Part shown: one piece after another, positions 1 through 5,681 of the stretch
Layout: each line of letters opens with the position of its first letter
How positions within the stretch are numbered: position 1 is the first letter of the stretch
Source of the DNA: an uncultured Collinsella sp.
GTDB lineage: Bacteria > Actinomycetota > Coriobacteriia > Coriobacteriales > Coriobacteriaceae
Direction of reading: 5' to 3'
Assembly: GCA_900550355.1 (NCBI GenBank)
Contig: URRT01000105.1
Span: 1 to 6,396, forward strand
Length of the DNA: 6,396 nt
Notes under the pieces: model-generated
The model's input: only the letters and a program-made list of their open reading frames with translations
What the model was told of the DNA's origin: nothing
Databases searched by the model: none
Position numbers and translations under genes: made by a program

Positions 1-50
1 GCATTAACCTGCTCGAGCGTGGTGGCGGCGGTGTTCGTGGTCTGTTTCAT
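1..50 (-). CDS. sufD: Start of probable SufD, Fe-S assembly scaffold subunit (partial, runs off left edge)
   Basis: Only 16 codons are visible on the minus strand (MKQTTNTAATTLEQVN). Its ATG shares one base with the sufB stop codon (TAATG), so the two are translationally coupled. A purine-rich AAGGAG lies about 11 bases upstream, inside the 3' end of sufB. The sequence seen is too short to identify by homology. The call rests on the usual sufC-sufB-sufD gene order, in which SufD is a SufB paralogue that completes the SufBC2D complex. Another suf gene, such as a sufS-type cysteine desulfurase, cannot be excluded. Confidence 0.6.
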   Translation of the reverse strand, partial: MKQTTNTAATTLEQVN

Positions 51-1461
51 TATCCGATCGCTCCTTCCATCTCGAGCTTGATCAGGTTGTTCATCTCGAC
101 GGCGTACTCCAGCGGCAACTCCTTGGAGACCGGGTTGGCAAAGCCGTTGACGATCATGGTGCGGGCCTCTTCCTCCGAGATGCCGCGGCTCATCAGGTAG
201 AACACCTTGTCGTCGCCGATACGTCCGATGGTGGCCTCGTGGCCGATGTCGACGTTCTTGGCGCGGATGTCCATGGCGGGGATGGTGTCGGAGCGGCTCT
301 GGTCGTCGAGCATCAGCGACTGGCAGCTCACGGTTGCCTTGGAGCCCTCGGCCTTAGGCGTGGCCACAATGGAGCTGCGGAAGGTCTGGATGCCGCCGCT
401 CTTGGAGATGCCCTTGGTCTCGACGGTTGCCGATGTCTCGGGTGCGTTGAGCACGACCTTGCAGCCGGTATCGAGGTTCTGGCCGGCGCCGGCAAAGGTG
501 ATGCCGGTAAAGCTCGAGCGGGCGCGGCGGCCGTTGAGCACGCTCATGGGGGAGAGATAAGGACGTGGCTGCCAAAGGAGCCGCTGATCCACTCAATGTC
601 GCCGTCCTCGTCCACGCGCGCACGCTTGGTGTTGAGGTTGTACATGTTCTTGGACCAGTTCTCGATAGTCGAGTAACGCAGGTGTGCGCGCTTGCCCACA
701 AACAGCTCAACAGCGCCGGCGTGGAGGTTGGCAACGTTGTACTTGGGTGCGGAGCAGCCCTCGATAAAGTGCAGGTCGGCATCGTCCTCGACGATGATGA
801 GCGTGTGCTCAAACTGGCCGGCGCCCTTGGCGTTGAGGCGGAAGTAGCTCTGCAGCGGAAAATCGAGCTTGGTGCCCTTGGGCACGTAGACAAACGAGCC
901 GCCCGACCACACGGCACCGTGCAGGGCTGCAAACTTGTGGTCGGTGGGCGGGATGAGCGTCATGAACTTCTCGTGGATGAGCGGCTCCCACTGCGGGTCG
1001 TGCAGGGCCTCTTCGATGCCGGAGTAGACGATGCCCATCTTGGACGCGGTGTCCTGCATGTTGTGGTAGACCAGCTCGGAGTCGTACTGCGCGCCGACGC
1101 CCGCCAGGTAGCTGCGCTCGGCCTCGGGGATGCCCAGGCGCTCAAAGGTGTCCTTGATGTCGTCGGGCACCGACTCCCAGTCGTGCTTTTGGTCGGTGTT
1201 GGGCTTGACGTAGGTGACGATGTTGTCCATGTCCAGGCCCTCGATGGAGGGGCCCCACGTCGGGTCGGGGAAACGATTGAAGATCTCGAGGGACTTGAGG
1301 CGCAGGTCGAGCATCCACTGCGGCTCGTCCTTCTTGGCGCTGATCTCGCGCACGATGTCGGGCGTGATACCGGCGTCGAGGCGCTCGAATCCCTCCTCGT
1401 CATAGGTGAAGTCGTAGAGGCTGCGGTCGATGTCCGCGACCTCGGTGCGGTTCTTGGTCAT
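50..1461 (-). pseudogene. sufB: SufB, Fe-S cluster assembly scaffold, interrupted by a one-base frameshift
   Basis: SufB is the scaffold of the SufBC2D complex, on which nascent iron-sulfur clusters form in the cytoplasm. The first part (1461 to 544) reads 300 good SufB residues, including EGCSAP with C236, which matches the conserved E. coli Cys254 region. It then reads LISPP and stops at TGA. The remaining 169 residues continue in the -1 frame, starting with YLSPMSVLNG. They include VSCQSLM (matching the E. coli Cys405 region), the HEAT motif (E. coli His433/Glu434 region) and the family ending ELPLEYAVEMNNLIKLEMEG. Joined with one restored base, the product is 470 residues, normal for the family. 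The start at 1461 is supported by AAAGGGGC just upstream, which overlaps the sufC stop; the gap to sufC is 12 bases. Because SUF is often the only Fe-S pathway in such bacteria, a sequencing or assembly error is a serious alternative to a real mutation. Confidence 0.88.
547..564 (-). other. Frameshift site in sufB, with ATGA stop/start overlap
   Basis: On the minus strand, CAC GTC (562-567) is the last clearly native part of the first frame, and TAT CTC TCC CCC ATG (545-559) is native in the second frame. One base is missing between them. It could lie near 560-562, giving SHV-S/T-YLSPM, or in the run of five C (548-552), giving SHV-LISPPM; both keep the family length. The premature TGA (544-546) overlaps an in-frame ATG of the second frame (545-547) as ATGA, the geometry of termination-reinitiation. 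I see no Shine-Dalgarno before that ATG and no classical X XXY YYZ slippery heptamer. Confidence 0.8.
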
Positions 1462-1473
1462 TGCGTCGCCCCT

Positions 1474-2274
1474 TTACGCCTGCTGCTCGGCAGCTGCGGC
1501 TTCGGCCTTGGCGCGCTGCTCGGCGGCCTCGCGCTCGAAGGTCTCAAAGCCGTTCTTGTCGATCCAGGGGATCAGCGAGGCATCGTCCTCGCGCACGATG
1601 TGGCCCTTGACCATAACGTGGACGCGGTCGACATCCAGGTGCTCCAGGATGCGCGTGTTGTGCGTGATGATGAGCATGGAGCCGTCGCAGCTTTTGCGGT
1701 AGGCGTCCATGCCATGGCTGACGGTGGACAGGGCGTCGACGTCCAGGCCCGAGTCGGTTTCGTCCAGGATGGCGAGCTTAGGCTGCAGCAGCAGAAGCTG
1801 GAGCATCTCGACCTTCTTTTTCTCGCCGCCCGAGAAGCCAACGCCCAGCTCACGGTTGAGGTAGGCGGTGTCCATGTTGAGCTCGGCCGCGAGATCCTTG
1901 ACGCGACGGCGGAACTCCTTGCCCTTCATCTCCAGGCCGGGGCGGCCGGCGATGCTGGCACGCAAAAAGCTCGACAGCGGCACGCCCGGGATCTCGACCG
2001 GGGCCTGGAAGCTCAGGAACAGGCCGGCGCGGGAGCGCTTGTCGGTGGTGAGCTCGGTGATGTCCTGGCCGTCAAAGACGATGCGGCCGTCGTTGACGGT
2101 ATAGACGGGGTCGCCCATGACCAGGTGGCCGAGAGTGGACTTGCCGGCGCCGTTAGGTCCCATCAGCACATGGGTCTCGCCGGCGGCGACGTTGAGGTTG
2201 ACGTTGTGGAGGATGGTCTTTTCGTCCACGGAGGCGGTCAGACCTTCGATGGAAAGCAGCGGATTTGCGCTCAT
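1474..2274 (-). CDS. sufC: SufC, ABC-type ATPase of the SUF Fe-S assembly complex
   Basis: SufC is the cytoplasmic ABC ATPase whose ATP-driven dimerisation opens the SufB-SufD scaffold for cluster assembly. The 266-residue product has every ABC motif in order: Walker A GPNGAGKST (39-47), Q-loop Q90 in FLSFQAP, signature FSGGEKKK (147-154), Walker B LAILDE (167-172) followed by TDSGLD, and switch histidine H205 in IITHN. The EKKK variant of the signature is typical of SufC. The Ala/Glu/Gln-rich tail (about 248-266) is slightly longer than in most SufC proteins. I chose the ATG at 2274 because AGAGGG sits 5 bases upstream. An in-frame ATG at 2304 would add 10 residues but lacks a ribosome site. 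It is the first gene of the minus-strand operon and stops 12 bases before sufB. Confidence 0.95.
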   Translation of the reverse strand: MSANPLLSIEGLTASVDEKTILHNVNLNVAAGETHVLMGPNGAGKSTLGHLVMGDPVYTVNDGRIVFDGQDITELTTDKRSRAGLFLSFQAPVEIPGVPLSSFLRASIAGRPGLEMKGKEFRRRVKDLAAELNMDTAYLNRELGVGFSGGEKKKVEMLQLLLLQPKLAILDETDSGLDVDALSTVSHGMDAYRKSCDGSMLIITHNTRILEHLDVDRVHVMVKGHIVREDDASLIPWIDKNGFETFEREAAEQRAKAEAAAAEQQA

Positions 2275-2337
2275 GCTGTCCCTCTCTATGTATGGTGTAC
2301 TCATAGGTGTACTAAACCCTAGGAATCTTCTCGGAAT

Positions 2338-2366
2338 AAAGTTACTATGGGTTCGGCGTTAGTCAA
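2338..2366 (-). promoter_or_regulatory. Candidate suf operon promoter
   Basis: On the minus strand TTGACT (2366-2361) is a 5/6 match to a -35 box. A weak -10 candidate (TAACTT, 2344-2339) follows at 16 bases. It lies about 65 bases before the sufC start and directly beside the putative IscR-type operator. The -35 half sits within the inverted repeat TTAGTC...GACTAA (2359-2382). The -35 is good and the -10 is poor, so the exact start point is uncertain. Confidence 0.4.
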
Positions 2367-2370
2367 GGGA

Positions 2371-2395
2371 AAACCCGACTAATCCACTCGACTTT
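2371..2395. promoter_or_regulatory. Candidate IscR type-1-like operator between suf and the RrF2 regulator
   Basis: The core CCGACTAATCCACTCGA (2375-2391) agrees at 15 of 17 positions with the E. coli IscR type-1 core YYGACTRWWWYAGTCRR. Including four flanking positions on each side, I count 21 of 25 against the consensus as I recall it. It overlaps the putative -35 of the rightward promoter and adjoins the -35 of the leftward suf promoter, where a repressor of both would be expected. A second half-site (TTAGTCAAG, 2359-2367) is next to it in everted orientation. Binding by the neighbouring RrF2 protein is inferred. Confidence 0.5.
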
Positions 2396-2416
2396 TCAGA
2401 TGTGGGACATAATAAT
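2388..2416 (+). promoter_or_regulatory. Candidate promoter for the RrF2 regulator (and mntA-hepT)
   Basis: TCGACT (2388-2393, 4/6 of the -35 consensus) and AATAAT (2411-2416, 5/6 of the -10 consensus) are separated by 17 bases. A transcript starting near 2423 would have a leader of about 75 bases containing the inverted repeat at 2447-2476. The -35 falls within the IscR-like site, consistent with autorepression. Confidence 0.45.
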
Positions 2417-2446
2417 CAGGTTTGTTTGCTCCGCGTTCATAAGATT

Positions 2447-2476
2447 TGGGACAAACAAGCCTGGTATTTTGTCCCA
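2447..2476. repeat. Perfect 9-bp inverted repeat in the regulator leader
   Basis: TGGGACAAA (2447-2455) and TTTGTCCCA (2468-2476) are exact reverse complements with a 12-base spacer. They end 9 bases before the GGGAGGG ribosome site. A third copy of TGGGACA stands at 2403-2409, overlapping the promoter. No T tract follows, so it is not an intrinsic terminator. It may be a protein-binding site or an mRNA hairpin close to the ribosome site. Confidence 0.55.
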
Positions 2477-2496
2477 GGAACAACGGGAGGGTAGGT

Positions 2497-2928
2497 ATGC
2501 TCATTTCTTCTAAGGGCCGCTATGCCCTCCGACTGATGATCTATATCGCAGCGCTTGGCGACGTCGAGGGCAAAATCGCCTTGCGCGAGGTCGCCGACCG
2601 CGAGCACATCTCGCAAAAGTATTTGGAGCAGCTGGTTCGTCCGCTTATGAAGGCGGGCCTGCTTAAGAGCGTACGCGGCAAGGGCGGCGGCTACATGATG
2701 GCCAAGGACCCCTCCGAGGTGCGTGCCGGCGACATCCTGCGTGCCGTCGAGGGCAGCACGGCTCCGGTGGCGTGCGATGGCATCGACAACAGCTGCACCC
2801 GCAGCGATCTGTGCTCAACGGTCAAGTTCTGGCGCGGCCTGGATGACGTGATCGAAAAGTACGTTGACGGCGTGACCCTGGCAGACCTAGCCGCCGTCCC
2901 CGAGATCAACTTTGACATTAAGCTGTAG
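2497..2928 (+). CDS. RrF2/IscR-family Fe-S-type transcriptional regulator
   Basis: This 143-residue protein has the RrF2 winged-helix layout: start SSKGRYALRLM, recognition-helix region HISQKYLEQLVRPL (37-50), wing RGKGGGYMM (60-68), then DILRAVEG. Three cysteines (C93, C100, C106) sit where IscR binds a [2Fe-2S] cluster, with spacing X6 and X5 rather than the X5 and X5 of E. coli IscR. It is divergent from sufC-sufB, so the likely role is sensing Fe-S status and repressing suf and itself. I chose the ATG at 2497 because GGGAGGG lies 5 bases upstream and the family begins at this point. A frame-open start at 2446 has no support and would run through the inverted repeat. mntA starts 8 bases after its stop. 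I leave the symbol blank because iscR-, sufR- and rirA-like members cannot be separated by eye. Confidence 0.88.
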   Translation: MLISSKGRYALRLMIYIAALGDVEGKIALREVADREHISQKYLEQLVRPLMKAGLLKSVRGKGGGYMMAKDPSEVRAGDILRAVEGSTAPVACDGIDNSCTRSDLCSTVKFWRGLDDVIEKYVDGVTLADLAAVPEINFDIKL

Positions 2929-2936
2929 GGGTGCAA

Positions 2937-3224
2937 ATGACATCTCTCGACAAGGTGTACAAGCAAATCAAAGTTTTTGCTCGGGAATGTGACGCCGAGA
3001 AGGTCATGTTGTTTGGTTCTCGTGCTCGAGGCGACAACTTGCCCAAGAGCGATATTGACATCGCCGTAGCAGGTTGCCGGGATTTCGGCCGTTTCTCATA
3101 TTTGATCGACGAGCGTCTTGATACTCTTTTAGATGTAGATGTCGTCAATCTCGACGAGTCCTTATCGCAGCAATTGCTCGATGAAATTGCCAGGGATGGT
3201 GTGATTCTGTATGAAAAAATATGA
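2937..3224 (+). CDS. mntA: MntA-type minimal nucleotidyltransferase, antitoxin of a type VII toxin-antitoxin pair
   Basis: The 95-residue protein carries the exact MNT signature GSX10DXD: G27-S28, ten residues, then D39-I40-D41. A third acidic residue, D68, lies in LLDVDVV. These form the metal and ATP site of minimal polymerase-beta-fold nucleotidyltransferases. Characterised MntA proteins transfer AMP groups from ATP to a tyrosine of the partner HepT and so neutralise it. The length is normal for the stand-alone family (HI0073-like). The ATG at 2937 is preferred over an in-frame GTG at 2931 because AGGGG (2927-2931) is correctly spaced only for the ATG; that site overlaps the stop of the upstream regulator. 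Its last 14 bases overlap hepT, a strong sign of coupling. Older annotations would say only nucleotidyltransferase domain protein. Function as an antitoxin is inferred from motif and partner. Confidence 0.85.
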   Translation: MTSLDKVYKQIKVFARECDAEKVMLFGSRARGDNLPKSDIDIAVAGCRDFGRFSYLIDERLDTLLDVDVVNLDESLSQQLLDEIARDGVILYEKI

Positions 3225-3630
3225 GAACTTTGCCAGCGCCTTGGCGAATCTTGAGGATGCGCCCAATCAGGATCTCAATAATGATTTTGTTCAGAGTGGA
3301 TTGATTAATAAGTTCAATCTTCAATTTGAACTGAGCTGGAAGCTCCTTAAGCGTCTGCTCGAGTATGAGGGTGCCACGCTTGCCGCGTCGGGGTCTCCTC
3401 GTGCCATCTTGAAGGAGGCCTACCGATTCTACGACTTTATTGATGAGGCGGCCTGGTTAGATATGCTCAGAGACCGCAATACGAACGTTCATATCTATGA
3501 CAACAAGCTCGCTCAAGATTTGATTCAGCGCATCTTGAACGCCTATATTCCCGCTTTCTGCCAGTTGAGGGACGGACTGATGGAGCGTTACGGCGAGCTT
3601 CTGATGGCGCCCGACGACCAGTTTGTTTAA
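3211..3630 (+). CDS. hepT: HepT-type HEPN ribonuclease toxin (HI0074 family)
   Basis: This 139-residue, mostly helical protein matches the HI0074 family, formerly called nucleotidyltransferase substrate-binding proteins. FNLQFELSWKLLKRLLE (35-51) and RAILKEAYRF lead to DRNTNVHIYD. R89-NTNV-H94-I-Y96 is the exact RX4HXY motif of HepT: Arg and His are the HEPN RNase active site, and the Tyr is the one AMPylated by MntA. All key residues are present, so an active toxin is expected. The start at 3211 lies inside the end of mntA, with only a distant AGGGATGG (3191) as ribosome site, so translation probably depends on mntA. The coding sequence around 3270-3330 is visibly more AT-rich than suf, which is compatible with horizontal acquisition. 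No terminator is seen after it. Confidence 0.85.
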   Translation: MKKYENFASALANLEDAPNQDLNNDFVQSGLINKFNLQFELSWKLLKRLLEYEGATLAASGSPRAILKEAYRFYDFIDEAAWLDMLRDRNTNVHIYDNKLAQDLIQRILNAYIPAFCQLRDGLMERYGELLMAPDDQFV

Positions 3631-3672
3631 TTCCTTAAGATTTCGCGGAGGGTTGTTGCCGTTTACCGAGGG

Positions 3673-3702
3673 GTTGTTGTGCAACAACGGGCTAGCTGTA
3701 AT
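3673..3702 (+). promoter_or_regulatory. Candidate promoter with palindrome upstream of the surface protein
   Basis: TTGTTG (3674-3679) and TGTAAT (3697-3702, 5/6 of the -10 consensus) are 17 bases apart, ahead of the ATG at 3758. The -35 lies in a near-perfect palindrome, GTTGTTG-TG-CAACAAC (3673-3688). A direct repeat of GAGGG(G)TTGTTG at 3648-3658 and 3669-3679 places a related element two helical turns upstream. Together they suggest a regulated promoter. The -35 match is only 3/6. Confidence 0.4.
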
Positions 3703-3757
3703 ACTTAGATACATCTTTGCAAACTGCACTTTAACTATACCAATGCAGGGAGGATCT

Positions 3758-5479
3758 ATGCAGCCCAAGCATTCCGCAATTGTCGCGGGCCTGACGTTGG
3801 CGCTTTCGTTTGGCACTGTTGCCGCGCCTGTGACTGCTGTTGCCGAGGAGCCCACGCCGGGCGTTGCCTCGGATGCCACCGATATTGATAAGGGCCTTTA
3901 CACCCAGCAGTCCTTCTCGGGCGTGCTGAGGTCGGTTCAGGGCGTTTCGTTTGTCAACGTGACCGCCGAGATGAAGTACTTCACCAAATACGAGAGCCAC
4001 GGCAACTATAACCAGGGATTTTCGTATGGCGACGGCTATAACGCGCTGGGCTATTACCAGTTCGACCGTCGTTGGTCGCTCATTCCGTTTATGAAGCAGG
4101 TCTACAACTACGATTCTGCTAAGTACGGCATGCTTAAGTCTGCGATCGATCGCGGCGGCGAGATTTCCAACGCGAACAACCCCATGTATGCGAACGGCCA
4201 GCTCACCGAGCTGGGTCGTATTGCGCAGGAGGCCTTCCAGGGTGCTTATAACGCCGACCCCGCTGAGTTCTCGGCGCTGCAGGATGCGTATGCGTACAAC
4301 TCCTACTATGCGGTGACCGAGGCGTGGCTCAAGAGCGCTCTGGGCATTGATATTTCCGGTCGCGCCGATTGTGTCAAAGGCATGGTGTGGAGTATTACCA
4401 ACATGTGCGGCACCGGTGGCTGCAGAGACTTCTTCCGCTGGGCAAACCTTTCCAACAGCATGACGGACCGCGAGTTTGTGACGGCGCTTTCCAACAGCGT
4501 GGTCAATAACGTGGCGACCAAGTATGCAAGCCAGCCCCAGTATCATGAGGGCTGGAAGAACCGCTATCGCAATGAGCTCAAGGATTGTCTGGTCTATATC
4601 GCCGAGGACGAGGCTGCCGCGGCAACGCCTGTGGAGCCCGTGCAGCCCGAGCCCACGCCGGCACCTTCGCCGACGCCTGATTCGAATGACGACTCGAGTG
4701 ACGATGCCAACGATGACAAGATGGATGCGCCCTCGATCGATACTGGCGGCGATGGCTCTGCTGGCGGCACTACCAACGACGGCTCTACCTCGAGCGGCTC
4801 AGATTCTAACGGCTCTGCTGCGGGCGATTCGTCTTCAAGCTCTGCCGGCAATACGGACAGTGCCGCCTCTGGTTCGACCGACGCTGGTTCCTCCGACTCT
4901 TCTACTGGCTCGAGCGATTCTTCCGCCGATACTGGTTCTAGCAATGACTCTAACTCTGGCGCCGCTTCTGATTCTGGTGCTTCCAAGGGCGACTCGAATA
5001 AGGCGCCGGACGCGCCCGTTACTTCGACGGGCAAGAAGCCCTCTTTCGTTGTGCAGCTTGGCTACACGTTTGGTTCCTCGCTGATGGCTGGCGTAAGCAA
5101 CTCGTCTCCTGACAAGAGCAATTTTGATCAGGTTTCTACGACGCAGGCCGCGGTCGCGAGGGATGAATCCAAGGAGAAGGACGAGAGCAAGGGTAAGACC
5201 GAGGACGGAAAGCAACAGGGCGAGGACGGCGGTAAGGGAAATACCGATGACCATGTCCAGGAGCATAATGACTCCAAAACGGTGACAACCACGACGACTA
5301 CCACGACCACGACGACCAAGTCTTCGGGCGGTAACATGCCCAAGACGGGCGACCTCATCGTTATGGCGAGCCTTGCCAGTGCAAGCTTGGCCACGCTGGG
5401 TGCCACGTCTATTGTGAGTGGCAAGCATAAGCTCGATCAGCAGAATAAGACTGCTGGTGAGGACGGTTCTGAGGAGTAG
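3758..5479 (+). CDS. Secreted, sortase-anchored-type surface protein with putative lysozyme-like domain
   Basis: The 573-residue protein starts at the ATG at 3758, preceded by GGGAGGA; the frame is open from 3623 but earlier ATGs lack this site. Residues 1-29 form a signal peptide, with likely cleavage after AVA (27-29). Residues about 65-285 are a folded domain with KYESHGNY (E79) and GYYQFD. This pattern resembles the catalytic glutamate and glycine/Gln-Phe loop of lysozyme or transglycosylase-like domains in some phage and Gram-positive wall hydrolases. Four cysteines lie between 205 and 277. A Pro/Glu linker, a Ser/Asp/Gly/Ala stalk (about 310-420), a Lys/Glu/Asp-rich stretch and 11 threonines (510-520) follow. 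MPKTG (527-531), a membrane segment (about 533-553) and KHK resemble a sortase signal with Met for the usual Leu; the tail after it is unusually long and ends acidic. Peptidoglycan cleavage is inferred and weak. No sortase is in view. Confidence 0.82.
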   Translation: MQPKHSAIVAGLTLALSFGTVAAPVTAVAEEPTPGVASDATDIDKGLYTQQSFSGVLRSVQGVSFVNVTAEMKYFTKYESHGNYNQGFSYGDGYNALGYYQFDRRWSLIPFMKQVYNYDSAKYGMLKSAIDRGGEISNANNPMYANGQLTELGRIAQEAFQGAYNADPAEFSALQDAYAYNSYYAVTEAWLKSALGIDISGRADCVKGMVWSITNMCGTGGCRDFFRWANLSNSMTDREFVTALSNSVVNNVATKYASQPQYHEGWKNRYRNELKDCLVYIAEDEAAAATPVEPVQPEPTPAPSPTPDSNDDSSDDANDDKMDAPSIDTGGDGSAGGTTNDGSTSSGSDSNGSAAGDSSSSSAGNTDSAASGSTDAGSSDSSTGSSDSSADTGSSNDSNSGAASDSGASKGDSNKAPDAPVTSTGKKPSFVVQLGYTFGSSLMAGVSNSSPDKSNFDQVSTTQAAVARDESKEKDESKGKTEDGKQQGEDGGKGNTDDHVQEHNDSKTVTTTTTTTTTTTKSSGGNMPKTGDLIVMASLASASLATLGATSIVSGKHKLDQQNKTAGEDGSEE

Positions 5480-5514
5480 CCTCTCGGCTGTCTGATAACT
5501 AAAGAGTCGGGACG

Positions 5515-5551
5515 GGGTCCGGTGCTGCTGCATCGGACCCTGTTTTGTTGT
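5515..5551 (+). terminator. Intrinsic terminator after the surface protein gene
   Basis: GGGTCCGGTGC (5515-5525) pairs with GCATCGGACCC (5530-5540) over 11 bp, with one G-T wobble and a TGCT loop. It is followed by the T-rich TGTTTTGTTGT. It starts 36 bases after the stop codon at 5479 and separates this gene from the next unit. The T tract is interrupted by G, but the stem is strong. Confidence 0.88.
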
Positions 5552-5641
5552 GCAACGATTAGTTATGCCCCCTCACGCCCCCTGTTGCTACCGTTGCCCG
5601 ATCTGTTTGTGTACCGACATCAGTACGTGCGAGGCGGTCAT

Positions 5642-5647
5642 TACAAT
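5642..5647 (+). promoter_or_regulatory. Candidate -10 box for the AAA-ATPase-like gene
   Basis: TACAAT matches 5 of 6 bases of the -10 consensus and lies 34 bases before the ATG at 5682, downstream of the terminator. No convincing -35 is found at the right distance, so this promoter is either weak or activator-dependent. The rest of the 5480-5681 gap shows nothing else beyond a short GCCCCCT direct repeat near 5565-5582. Confidence 0.35.
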
Positions 5648-5681
5648 TGGCATCATGCTGCGATTTAAGGGGAACGTTGCG

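Noticed and set aside
544..553. Programmed -1 frameshifting in sufB
   Set aside because: The sequence before the stop lacks a proper X XXY YYZ heptamer, and SufB is not known to use frameshifting. A deletion or sequencing error is simpler.
2275..2304. 10-residue extension of SufC from the ATG at 2304
   Set aside because: No Shine-Dalgarno precedes it, whereas AGAGGG correctly precedes the ATG at 2274, where family homology begins.
565..2322. Long open frame of 585 codons on the plus strand opposite sufB and sufC
   Set aside because: It is antisense to two clear SUF genes, its protein is a low-information Val/Leu/Ala/Asp/Gly string with no motif, and it has no ribosome site. High-GC genes commonly produce such mirror frames.
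3623..3757. 45-residue N-terminal extension of the surface protein
   Set aside because: It would place the promoter-like elements inside the gene and bury the signal peptide; GGGAGGA before 3758 gives a better start.
3731..4546. 271-codon minus-strand frame opposite the surface protein
   Set aside because: It lies antisense to a gene with signal peptide, domain and anchor signals. No recognisable protein features or ribosome site support it.
4594..5034. Glu/Pro/Ser-rich minus-strand frame opposite the Ser-rich stalk
   Set aside because: It is the mirror of the repetitive Ser/Asp/Gly codons; its composition is explained fully by the sense strand.
5545..5556. Second copy of TTGTTGTGCAAC as a possible attachment-site pair with 3674-3685 flanking the surface gene
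   Set aside because: A shared 12-mer is expected by chance about once in a window this size, and this copy overlaps the terminator T tract. No integrase is present.
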